Source of the DNA: Acidobacteriota bacterium
GTDB taxonomy: Bacteria > Acidobacteriota > Thermoanaerobaculia > Thermoanaerobaculales > Thermoanaerobaculaceae
DNA: 50,005 bases
Reading direction: 5' to 3'
Assembly (NCBI GenBank): GCA_016213675.1
Contig: JACQZW010000046.1
Location: 1-50,005 of the forward strand
Below are positions 28,708 through 36,975 of the stretch, one piece after another (the first letter of the stretch is position 1; each line of letters starts with the position of its first letter). The translations under genes were made by a program, and so were the position numbers. A model generated the notes under the pieces. That model saw nothing but the letters and a program-made list of their open reading frames with translations, searched no databases and was not told the DNA's origin.

Positions 28708-29682
28708 ATGGCGAGACAGGGAAACTGGCAGCGGGCGGCGGCCCAGGTGGTTCGCGAGGCGGCGGCGGCCGTCGGTCGCGACCGCCTCCGTGACCTCCAG
28801 AAGAAGAGCGCGCCCCGCCACTTCCTGATGACGTCGGCGTGGCTGGTGACCGGGGCCGCAGGCGTCGCGCTCGCCGCGCAGCCGACCTGGCCGGTCCTCT
28901 GGCCGCTCGGCGTGGCGCTCGCCGGCCTCTTCGCCTTCAACGGCACCGGGCTCCTCCACGAGGTCCTGCACGGCCTGGTCTTCGCGACCCACCGCCCCGC
29001 CGTCGAGCGGCTCCTCGGCCTGGCCTACGCGCTCCCGTGCGGCATCTCGCCGAGCCAGTTCACCCGCTGGCACCTCGACCACCACGCCGAGCTCGGCGAC
29101 GGCGAGCGCGACCCGAAGCGTCACCACCTGTCGCCGAAACGGAACTCCCGCCTCGTCAAGCTGCTCTACGGGACGCCGGTCCTCTTCCCGATCTACTTCC
29201 GCGCCGCCCGCCGCGAGGCGGCCACCTACGAGCCGGCGCTGCGGCGGCGCGTCGCGCTCGAGCGGTGGAGCGGGGTCGCGCTTCACCTTGCCCTGGCGGC
29301 CGCCCTGGTGGTCGCGGGCGGCTGGGGCCTTTGGCTTCGCGTCCACGTCTTGCCGCTGTTCGTCGCCTTCCCGCCCTGGTTCGCCCTCAACCGCCTCGGC
29401 CAGCACTACGACATCGACCCCGCCGACCCCGCCCGCTGGGGGACCCTGATGAAGCGCACCCCGCGGTCGTGGGACCTCATCTACCTGTGGTCGAACTACC
29501 ACCTCGAGCACCACTACTTCCCCGGCGTGCCGGCATACCGGCTGCCCGCGCTGCGCCGGGCCCTCGCCGGCTTCCTCACCGCCCACCGCGTCCCCGCCCG
29601 GGGCTACGGCGAGCTGGTCTGGGGGTGGCTGGTGGAGAACAAGCCGCCGCACGCCAACTGGCAGGCCGACACCCTGCCGTAG
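28708..29682 (+). CDS. Membrane fatty acid desaturase-family protein
   Basis: Di-iron membrane oxygenase of the FA_desaturase family. Three His boxes: HEVLHG (about 89-94), HLDHH (about 122-126) and HLEHHYF (about 267-273). Hydrophobic segments at about 40-75, 190-215 and 215-235. 324 residues. Substrate (acyl lipid, carotenoid or other) cannot be told. ATG 28708 stands 43 bases after rng with no strong ribosome-binding site. Confidence 0.85.
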   Translation: MARQGNWQRAAAQVVREAAAAVGRDRLRDLQKKSAPRHFLMTSAWLVTGAAGVALAAQPTWPVLWPLGVALAGLFAFNGTGLLHEVLHGLVFATHRPAVERLLGLAYALPCGISPSQFTRWHLDHHAELGDGERDPKRHHLSPKRNSRLVKLLYGTPVLFPIYFRAARREAATYEPALRRRVALERWSGVALHLALAAALVVAGGWGLWLRVHVLPLFVAFPPWFALNRLGQHYDIDPADPARWGTLMKRTPRSWDLIYLWSNYHLEHHYFPGVPAYRLPALRRALAGFLTAHRVPARGYGELVWGWLVENKPPHANWQADTLP

Positions 29683-29707
29683 TACGCTCGTCCGCGGAGA
29701 GCCGGTC

Positions 29708-30277
29708 ATGACGACGAACCAGAACCCACCCGGCGACGTGCTCGTCCTCAAGCTGGACCTCCTGTGGACGTCGCCCCCGGTCTGGCGTGAGCTGCGCGTC
29801 CGCGCCGACACCCGGCTGTCCAAGCTCCACCGGATCTTCCAGGCGGCCATGGGCTGGCGCGACGCGCACCTGCACGAGTTCCGCGTCGACGGCGCGCGCT
29901 ACGGCCCGCGCGGCGACGTCGACGACCCGCCGGACCTCAAGAGCGAGAAGACGGTCCGGCTTATGGACCTCGCCCTGGCGCCGGGCGGTCGGTTCGAGTA
30001 CCTGTACGACTTCGGCGACGGCTGGCGGCATGCCGTCACGGTGACGGCCGCCGAGCCAGGGACGGAGAACGAACCACGGGTCGTCTGCACCGCCGGCGCC
30101 CGGGCGTGCCCGCCGGAAGACTCCGGCGGCCCGCCGGGCTACGCCGACATCCTCGCCGTCCTCGCCGACCGCCGGAACCCGCGGCACCGCGAGGTCCGGC
30201 GCTGGGTCGGCGGTCCGTTCGACCCCGCCGCCTTCGACCTCGCCGCCGTCAACGCGCAGTTGGCCGCGATCCGCTGA
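29708..30277 (+). CDS. Plasmid pRiA4b ORF-3-like family protein
   Basis: 189 residues. The family signature is clear: VLKLDLLWTSPPVWRELRVR near the start, LSKLHRIFQAAMGWRDAHLH, FEYLYDFGDGWRHAVTV, and the C-terminal PPEDSGGPPGYADILAVLAD. Function is not established for the family, which is found on plasmids, IS1096-type elements and chromosomes. The stop (30275-30277) abuts the stop of the convergent SDR gene in TGATCA. Confidence 0.9.
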   Translation: MTTNQNPPGDVLVLKLDLLWTSPPVWRELRVRADTRLSKLHRIFQAAMGWRDAHLHEFRVDGARYGPRGDVDDPPDLKSEKTVRLMDLALAPGGRFEYLYDFGDGWRHAVTVTAAEPGTENEPRVVCTAGARACPPEDSGGPPGYADILAVLADRRNPRHREVRRWVGGPFDPAAFDLAAVNAQLAAIR

Positions 30278-31789
30278 TCACGGCGTCGCTGGGCGGCCGG
30301 CGCGCGCCAGCCGCTCCGCCTCGCGCCGCACGCCCTCGAGCATCCCGTCGAAGACGACCGCGTGCAGCGGCTTCACCGCGAACCAGTAGGCGAGGCCGAG
30401 GAGGCCGCGCGGCTGGAAGCGGGCGGTCTGGATCAGGCGCGTCGGCTCGTGCGCCTCGCCTCCTGCTTCGATCGTGAAGTCGAGCTCCGCCTCGCCGGGC
30501 AGCTTCATCTCCGCGCGCAGGCGGAGCTCGCGGTCCGGCTCGACGCCCACGACGCGCCAGAAGTCGAGGGCGTCGCCGTACGCCACGCGTTCGGGATGGC
30601 GCCGTCCCCGGCGCAGCCCCGGCCCCCCGGCCAGTCGGTCCATCCAGCCGCGGACCCGCCACAGCAGGTCGGCGGCGTACCAGCCGTGCCCGCCGCCGAT
30701 CCGGCAGACGGCCGCGAACACGTCGTCCGCGCCCGCCGCGACCTCGACGGCGCGCCGGTCGACGTACACCGTGCCGCCGGCCCAGTCGGGATCCCCGGGG
30801 ACCGGCCCGGCGTCCGACCACGACGTCTCGACCTCGCCGGCCTCGAGCTTGCCGAGCGCGGCGGCGATCGCCTGCCGGACCGGGCGCGGGTCGTGCGGCA
30901 TGAGCCGCGCGGCCTCGGCGTCGCGGCACACCACCGGGTTGCGCAGCCCCTCGGCGAGCGGCCGGGCGATGCGGCTGGAAACCGGCGTGACGAGGTGGAT
31001 CCACAGCGACGACAGGCGCGGGGTGAGGACCGGGACAGGGACGATGAGGCGGCGCCGCAGCCCGAGGGCGGCGGCCATGATCTGCATGAGCTCGCGGTAC
31101 GGCAGGACGTCGGGCCCGCCGATGTCGAGGGCCCGACCTGCGGTCTCTTTGACCCGCAGGCAGGCGACGAGGTAGTTGAGCACGTCGCGCACCGCGATCG
31201 GCTGGCTCACGGTGCCGACCCAGCGCGGCGTCACCATGACCGGGAGCCGCTCGACCAGCTAGCGCAGGATCTCGACGCTCGCCGACCCCGAGCCGATGAT
31301 CATCGCCGCCCGCAGCGTCGTGACCGGCACTCCGCCGGCCGCCAGGGCCGCCTCGACCTCGCGGCGCGACGACAGGTGCGCCGACAGGTGCTGCCCCTCC
31401 TCGCCGAGCCCGCCCAGGTAGACGATCCGCGCCACCCCGGCCGCGGCGGCGGCGCGGCCGAAAGAGGTCGCGAGGAGCCGATCGCGCTCGGCGTAGTCGG
31501 CGCCTGCGACGATCATCGAGTGGACGAGGTAGTACGCCGCAGTGCAGCCCCGCAGGGCTTCGCCGAGCGCGGCTTCGTCCTCGACGTCGGCCTGGACCAG
31601 CTCGACGCCGTCGCGCGTCGCCCACGGCCGGGCGCGCACCTTGGCGAGGGAGCGCGCCACGCAGCGCACCCGGTAGCCGGCGTCGAGGAGCCGCGGGACC
31701 AGGCGGCCGCCGATGTAGCCGGTCGCGCCGGTGACCAGGACGAGGGTGCCGTCCGACTCGATGTCGCCGCGCTTCGGGATGACCGCCAT
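30278..31789 (-). pseudogene. SDR/DUF2867 NAD(P)-binding protein broken by an in-frame TAG
   Basis: ATG 31789 opens MAVIPKRGDIESDGTLVLVTGATGYIGGRL with the Rossmann loop GATGYIGG. The frame reaches TAG at 31261-31259 after SASVEILR. The same frame then continues LVERLPVMVTPRWVGT without shift and ends at 30278, giving 503 codons of continuous homology-like sequence: an SDR domain (about 14-290) and a C-terminal DUF2867-type lipid-binding-like domain. In this family the position after the Arg is usually Tyr (as in RYLVERLPVM), so TAC to TAG explains the stop. It is either a true nonsense mutation, a sequencing error or an isolated readthrough site. Confidence 0.82.
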
Positions 31790-31867
31790 GTCTTGCAGTG
31801 TACCGGCTCGGGCGATGCCTCGGCTTGCGGCGCTGCGGCATGGGCGGTAGACTCTCCCTCCCTGTGC

Positions 31868-31961
<94 letters not shown>

Positions 31962-32045
31962 AATACCCCGCCCCAGCACAGCTCCGCAAACCTGCAGTCT
32001 CTGGGCCGACGCTCGCCCCCCACGGATACCGCGGCCGCCATGTCC

Positions 32046-32168
32046 GTCCAGAGTGGCAGCGGCGTCCCGCCGCTGCTTCAGAGCCGAAACCGCCCCGCCA
32101 CGAACCACGGGGTTGGCACCCCCGACCGCTCCGTCCCGACTCACCTTGATCACGCACTCGAGGTCCGG
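32046..32168 (+). repeat. REP-like element, left copy
   Basis: A 32-base core (32046-32077) contains the hairpin AGCGGC-GTCCC-GCCGCT. The core is identical on the minus strand at 42824-42855, and looser similarity continues to about 32168 (CTCACCTTG, then CTCGAGGTCCG). The gap 31962-32416 has no gene; it holds this element, a run of 13 G (32313-32325) and an I-E-like repeat at 32374. Confidence 0.75.
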
Positions 32169-32373
32169 CTCTCTCCGGCCGGGCCGCTCCACCTCGTTCC
32201 GGGCGGGATTCCGCGTCAGCCGAACCAGTGCCTTCGGAACCATGTCCACCACGCTGAACAAACTCCGATTCGCGCGCCCTGCCACACGCGACCGCCGGCC
32301 GGACCGTGCGCCGGGGGGGGGGGGGCGATCGTGCGTCGGCATTGCGGTGCGCACCGGTCCCACGTCTGGCCGG

Positions 32374-32402
32374 ACCATCCTCACGCGCGTGGGGATGTCG
32401 CG
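32374..32402 (+). repeat. Solitary type I-E-like CRISPR repeat, degenerate
   Basis: CACGCGCGTGGGGATG at 32382-32397 matches the core of common GC-rich type I-E repeats, such as the 29-base Thermus repeat with TCCCCACGCGTGTGGGGATG. With the flanks the match is about 29 bases and forms a strong stem (ATCCTCACGC with GCGTGGGGAT). It is 14 bases from the last I-C repeat and unlike it in sequence. Single copy. Confidence 0.5.
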
Positions 32403-32416
32403 ATGACCGCGCCGTT

Positions 32417-33451
32417 GTTTCAATCCGCGCGCCCCGCGCAGGGCGCGACTCGACCACGTCGATCGCCGCGCCGATGACGCGCTGTTTCAATCCGCGCGCC
32501 CCGCGCAGGGCGCGACGGGAGGGCGAGGGCGTAGGTCATCGGTCTTCCGTGTTTCAATCCGCGCGCCCCGCGCAGGGCGCGACCACTACATCGTCTACAA
32601 CGCCTTCCTCGAGGGTGTTTCAATCCGCGCGCCCCGCGCAGGGCGCGACCATCGTCCTCCTCCGCGGCCGCCCGCCCTCCATCGTTTCAATCCGCGCGCC
32701 CCGCGCAGGGCGCGACCAACGCCGCCGAGGATTGAGGAGACGAGCAGGACGTTTCAATCCGCGCGCCCCGCGCAGGGCGCGACCTTCCGTGCCTTGCACC
32801 GCAGTGGGTGCCGATTGGGTTTCAATCCGCGCGCCCCGCGCAGGGCGCGACGCCGGCCGGGGCGATTCACTTCGGAGGACTCGATGTTTCAATCCGCGCG
32901 CCCCGCGCAGGGCGCGACCCTACACCTGGGGCAAGCTGCTCATCCCGGGGATGTTTCAATCCGCGCGCCCCGCGCAGGGCGCGACCGTTGATCCGGGCCT
33001 GAGCTCCTGCACTGAGATGGTTTCAATCCGCGCGCCCCGCGCAGGGCGCGACCAGCGCCATGACCTCGAAGGTCGAGCCCGACGTGTTTCAATCCGCGCG
33101 CCCCGCGCAGGGCGCGACATGTGCGGGATCGTCCGGCCGCTCATGTTCTTGAGGTTTCAATCCGCGCGCCCCGCGCAGGGCGCGACCCGAGGGGCCATCC
33201 GCGGGCGTGGTCTACCAGGTGTTTCAATCCGCGCGCCCCGCGCAGGGCGCGACGTCCGGCAGCGGTCCATCGGGCTGCTGCTCGGCGTTTCAATCCGCGC
33301 GCCCCGCGCAGGGCGCGACGTTGTGCATCGCGTGGTCCGCGACCTCCTGGAGGTTTCAATCCGCGCGCCCCGCGCAGGGCGCGACCTCGCCGGACCCGCC
33401 GCACACCGTGCAGATGCCGTTTCAATCCGCGCGCCCCGCGCAGGGCGCGAC
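32417..33451 (-). CRISPR. Type I-C CRISPR array, 16 repeats and 15 spacers
   Basis: Repeats are 33 bases and identical in all 16 copies (starts at 32417, 32484, 32551, 32617, 32684, 32751, 32819, 32886, 32953, 33020, 33086, 33154, 33221, 33287, 33353, 33419). In the transcribed (minus) direction each begins GTCGCGCCCTGCGCGGGGCG and ends GGATTGAAAC, the I-C 3' handle, with a 7-bp stem CGCGCCC/GGGCGCG. Spacers are 33-35 bases and all differ. The leader side is the right end, next to cas2, so the newest spacer should be at 33386-33418. Identity of even the distal repeat suggests a young or well-kept array. Confidence 0.97.
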
Positions 33452-33637
33452 CGTGGGTGTCGTAAGTTGCTAGCCCACCGGGTGTTTCAGGCCGACCTCC
33501 GCGAACCCTCTGCCACAACGCGGTCCGCCGCTGACCTCGGAACCCGCACGTGTCCCCAAACACTTGTCAAGGAACAGCTTCCCGGGGCCGCGAAGGTCCC
33601 GGTGTTTCCGTGCTCGCTGATGGTTCGCCACGAGCCC
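33452..33637 (-). promoter_or_regulatory. CRISPR leader
   Basis: Gene-free stretch between cas2 and the first repeat on the transcribed strand. It has TTGACA (33570-33565) but no good -10 at the right distance. At 33493-33484 it reads GGCCTGAAAC, like the 3' end of the repeat, exactly 32 bases before the first true repeat; this may be a degenerate extra repeat. Confidence 0.6.
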
Positions 33638-33928
33638 TCACAGAATCAGCGGCGCCTGAGGATCGACGGCGGTCTTGGCGCCGAAATGCTCCACACGCGA
33701 CTTGAAGTTCGCGCCGAGGTAGTAGAAGCGCAGGCTGTCCTCCTCTGGGTCGTACTCGTCGAGCAGACGCAGCTTGAGTCTGGTCCACTGATCCGGGTCC
33801 ACGAGGCACTCGAAGACCGAGTTCTGGACACGCTGGCCGAAGTCCAGGCACGCCTTGGCGACGCGCCGCAGCCGCCTTGAGCCCTTCGGGTCTTTCGTAG
33901 AGACGTCATAGCTCACGACGACCAGCAT
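33638..33928 (-). CDS. cas2: CRISPR adaptation protein Cas2
   Basis: 96-residue ferredoxin-fold protein that bridges two Cas1 dimers in spacer capture. MLVVVSYDVSTKDPKGSRRL has the conserved Asp at residue 8; the C-terminus HFGAKTAVDPQAPLIL is of the I-C type. Last cas gene, 12 bases after cas1. Confidence 0.95.
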   Translation of the reverse strand: MLVVVSYDVSTKDPKGSRRLRRVAKACLDFGQRVQNSVFECLVDPDQWTRLKLRLLDEYDPEEDSLRFYYLGANFKSRVEHFGAKTAVDPQAPLIL

Positions 33929-33940
33929 CCAACCTCCCTC

Positions 33941-34972
33941 CTAGTGCCAGAGAAACGGCGGATACGCATCGAGATCCCCCCGGATGAAGCGCGCCAGGAC
34001 CAGCGCCTGCAGGTGGGGCAGCATCCCGACGGTCGTCTGCTCGTCGAGGAAGGGGTGACGGATCTCCTCCTGTTTGCGTTCCTGGTACGCAACCAGCACA
34101 GCCTTCCGGGTGTCATCGTCCATCACGACGCCGCCGGTCTCGCCGGTCACGAAGCCCTGCGGCGTCACCTGGCGTCGGTTGATGAGCGACAAGGTCAGGC
34201 GATCGGCCATGAAGGCCCGAAACTCCTCCGCGAGGTCGAGGGCGAGGCTCGGCCGCCCAGGGCGGTCCGCGTGGAGGAAGCCGACCTGAGGATCCAGGCC
34301 CACAGCCTCGAGCGCCGAGGCCGCGTCGTGCGCCAATAGGACGTAGACGAAGGAGAGCAAGGCATTGACGGGATCGAGGGGCGGCCGGCGCGTCCGACCC
34401 GTGAACGAGAACCCCTCCTTCTGCGCGACGATGAGATGGTCGAAGACACCGAAGTAGGCCGCAGCCGCGTCGCCTTCGATGCCGCGCAGGGCGTCCACGT
34501 CACGGTCGTCCTCGAGTGCGCGCAGTGCCTCGGCCAACCAGCCCGCCGCGTGCCTCACGGCCTGCCCACCGTCTCCTCCATCGTGGTCACGCAGCGCGCG
34601 AAGCAGGACTGCCCTCGAGTTGGCGAGCTTGGCCGTCAGGAACTCGCGGGCGATCGCCGCTCGCGCAGACGGGGTGTCGGCCCGGCGGTACTGCTCGCGG
34701 CGAAGGAGGACATTGCCTGAGACCGGTCCCTGAACCCGGGCCAGGAACCGCCCCCTCTCGGAAAGGAAGGAAATCCCGACCCCGCGCTCCGAGCACGCCG
34801 CCATGAGCGCCGGACTCGCCGACACCCGACCGAAGCAGACGATGCCCTCGAGGAGATGAAGGGGAAACCTCGCCTTCGTTTCCTGCTCCACGCGGACCAC
34901 GACCGCCTCACCTTCGCTGGCGAGATACGCGCCCTGGGTCGTCACGTACAGCGTGTTGTGGTGCTTCTTCAC
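33941..34972 (-). CDS. cas1: CRISPR integrase Cas1 (type I-C)
   Basis: Integrase for new spacers, 343 residues. Catalytic triad candidates: Glu in RGIEGDAAAAYF, His in GFLHADRPGRPSLALDLAEE and the Asp of ALDLAEEF. Start is GTG 34972 (VKKHHNTLYVTTQGAYLASE), which overlaps the cas4 TGA (GTGA), not the far upstream codons of the same frame. Confidence 0.96.
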   Translation of the reverse strand: MKKHHNTLYVTTQGAYLASEGEAVVVRVEQETKARFPLHLLEGIVCFGRVSASPALMAACSERGVGISFLSERGRFLARVQGPVSGNVLLRREQYRRADTPSARAAIAREFLTAKLANSRAVLLRALRDHDGGDGGQAVRHAAGWLAEALRALEDDRDVDALRGIEGDAAAAYFGVFDHLIVAQKEGFSFTGRTRRPPLDPVNALLSFVYVLLAHDAASALEAVGLDPQVGFLHADRPGRPSLALDLAEEFRAFMADRLTLSLINRRQVTPQGFVTGETGGVVMDDDTRKAVLVAYQERKQEEIRHPFLDEQTTVGMLPHLQALVLARFIRGDLDAYPPFLWH

Positions 34973-35697
34973 CGTTCCTCCCCCAGGCCATCGTCCGCGA
35001 GGATCCGGCGGAGCTGTCGTCGCGTGAACTCGGCTGCCGAACGGGCCGGCTCCACCGGGCTCGGCAGGCAGCGAGGAAGGAGCGAGCACGCGTCGCACTT
35101 CTTCGTCTTTACCGCAGCAGGGGTCACGCCCGAAGCGAGGAGCTCGTGAAGCCGGGCCGCGGCACGTTCCGTGTGGGACCGCAATTCCGGGGTGAACGTC
35201 ACCCCGTGGCGGCGGTGGGTCTTGCCGTAGAACAGGGCGCCTTCGGAAACGACGGTGTCGAGCATCTCCTCGACACAGATCGCCTGCGCGCAGAGCTGCA
35301 CCTCGTCGCAGTCGTCGATCTTCGGCTTGCCATGCTTGTGCTCGATCGGGAACGGCTGCCAGCGCCCATGCCGGCCCTGAAGGGCGACGCCTTGCGTCCG
35401 CTCGGAGCCATCGAGGCGGTGGAACTCGACCACGTCGGTCCGACCGGACAAACCAAGCCGAAACGATCGCACCGGCAATCCGCGGCAGATCAGCACGTCG
35501 CCACGCAGCTCGAATCGCCGCCCCTCCTCGTCGACCCGCGCGTGCTGGTGCGAGCCTTCGACCGTCAAGCGGTTGTCCGCCCACGCCTGCTCGACGTGGA
35601 TCAGCGCGCACTGCCGCTCACAGAACACGAGGTGCTGAAGGGCAGACAAAGGCACAAGGTCGTCCTCGCCCATCGTCGCCGGTCCTATTACGCGCAT
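34969..35697 (-). CDS. cas4: CRISPR-associated nuclease Cas4
   Basis: RecB-like nuclease that trims prespacers and selects the PAM for Cas1-Cas2. Iron-sulphur cysteines: CERQC near the start and CDACSLLPRC at the end. Nuclease motifs GRTDVVEF, PIEHKHGKPK and EVQLCAQA. 242 residues from ATG 35697; an ATG at 35673 (MGEDDLVPLSALQHLVFCER) is an alternative and aligns better with typical I-C Cas4 starts. Ten bases after cas7. Confidence 0.93.
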   Translation of the reverse strand: MRVIGPATMGEDDLVPLSALQHLVFCERQCALIHVEQAWADNRLTVEGSHQHARVDEEGRRFELRGDVLICRGLPVRSFRLGLSGRTDVVEFHRLDGSERTQGVALQGRHGRWQPFPIEHKHGKPKIDDCDEVQLCAQAICVEEMLDTVVSEGALFYGKTHRRHGVTFTPELRSHTERAAARLHELLASGVTPAAVKTKKCDACSLLPRCLPSPVEPARSAAEFTRRQLRRILADDGLGEER

Positions 35698-35707
35698 GGC
35701 CAGAAAG

Positions 35708-36550
35708 CTAGAAGCCGTCGACCTGTGCCGGCGCCAGTCCCTCGAGAGCAGCGAGAGTGAAGGTGCCGTCGGCGTCGACCGCGAGGCTGCGATGCACCCT
35801 GGCGGAGGAGTACTGTCCCGCCTTGCAGTTGTGCTGCCACCAGAACACCTTCAGCACTTCCATGCTGCCTTCCGGACGCGCGGACGACGCGTCGTTCTCG
35901 AAGAGCCTCGGGAGGATGCTCTTGATCACCTCGGCGTCGGCATCCGAAAACCCAGTGCGCTCGGCAAGCTGTGGGTTGATGCTGCCGAAGGTGACGTACA
36001 CGCCTTTGTCAACGCGGTGCTTCATACCCATGGTGTCGGAACCCCGCTTCGTCCCATCGCCCTCGCCGCTCACGCTCTTCGTGATCTGCGTGCTCGTCAC
36101 GCTGACGCGCTCGACGCTGAACGCCGACTGGATCGTGACTGGACCACGGATCGGGATCGAAACACCGCTTGCGTCCTCACTCTTTCCAAACGCGAAAACC
36201 TGCCCGAAGGCGCGCACGTCGAACCACTTCCCGCAAGCACGCCTCGCCGTTTCGCCTTTGTCGGCCTTGCTGCCGAAGCTCGCTTTCCCGAGGCCGTTCT
36301 TGTCGGACTCTGCGCGGTTCTTGAGGCTAGTCTCCCCGTCGACCTTCCGATCGTCCGATTGGACGAAGATTGACTGGCCCAGTTCAAGCGCCCGATCACG
36401 GATCTTCCGCTTGAGGCAGACATCGCTGATCTCGCCGTAGCCATCGTAGTCCGTGCGCGGGCGATTGCCGTTGAGAGGGTCGCCGTTGGGGTTTGCGTTC
36501 TTCACGCGGAGCACGATCGCGAAATCAACCTTGGTCTTCAGAGTGCTCAT
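35708..36550 (-). CDS. cas7: Cascade backbone protein Cas7 (Csd2)
   Basis: Polymerises along the crRNA. The N-terminus VDFAIVLRVKNANPNGDPLN followed by GNRPRTD is the hallmark of Csd2/Csh2-type Cas7. 280 residues, normal length. 17 bases separate it from cas8c with GGGAGGCAACG before the ATG. Confidence 0.96.
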   Translation of the reverse strand: MSTLKTKVDFAIVLRVKNANPNGDPLNGNRPRTDYDGYGEISDVCLKRKIRDRALELGQSIFVQSDDRKVDGETSLKNRAESDKNGLGKASFGSKADKGETARRACGKWFDVRAFGQVFAFGKSEDASGVSIPIRGPVTIQSAFSVERVSVTSTQITKSVSGEGDGTKRGSDTMGMKHRVDKGVYVTFGSINPQLAERTGFSDADAEVIKSILPRLFENDASSARPEGSMEVLKVFWWQHNCKAGQYSSARVHRSLAVDADGTFTLAALEGLAPAQVDGF

Positions 36551-36567
36551 CGTCGTTGCCTCCCTAG

Positions 36568-36975
36568 TTACTCATTGACAGTCTTGTCGGTGGCGTCGTC
36601 GGGTTCTGCTTTCTTGAGCAACGTGGCGCGCTGGCAGTGGAACCCGAGGAGGAACTCGGCAGTGAGCGGGCGATCGCTTGTGAAGTCGTCAGAGCTGAAC
36701 AGGCTCTGGATCTCGTCAAGCAGCCTCTCACGTTTCCAGAGAAAGGCCGCACCCTTCTCCGAGGCGCGCAGTCGCGACTTGTAGGGCACCAAGGCAAGCT
36801 CGATGTTGCGCCACGTTGAGGAGGGGCGGTCGGCAAACCTCTGCATCAGACGCGCGGCCGTTGTGTCCCGATTCTCGTCGGCCAGCCTCAACGCGTAGCC
36901 CTCGATGTTGTCGGCCAGGGCGAGCAGCCGGCCGTAGAGGTAGTCACGCGTGGTTCTCTGCTCTTCCAATGCCAT
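36568..36975 (-). CDS. cas11c: Small subunit Cas11c from an internal start in cas8c
   Basis: Inside cas8c and in the same frame, ATG 36975 (MALEEQRTTRDYLYGRLLAL) is preceded by GGAAGGAG with 6 bases spacing, a near-perfect ribosome-binding site in mid-gene. Type I-C systems are known to make Cas11c by internal translation of the 3' part of cas8c. The predicted 135-residue helical product (RDYLYGRLLALADNIEGYAL onward) has the size and composition of this subunit. The stop is shared with cas8c. Confidence 0.75.
   Translation of the reverse strand: MALEEQRTTRDYLYGRLLALADNIEGYALRLADENRDTTAARLMQRFADRPSSTWRNIELALVPYKSRLRASEKGAAFLWKRERLLDEIQSLFSSDDFTSDRPLTAEFLLGFHCQRATLLKKAEPDDATDKTVNE

Noticed and set aside
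33541..33570. TTGACA in the CRISPR leader as a full promoter
   Set aside because: No acceptable -10 at 16-18 bases; kept only as a note on the leader.
32306..33880. Plus-strand open frame with repeated RAPRAGRD peptides
   Set aside because: It is a translation of the CRISPR repeats in one frame, not a gene.
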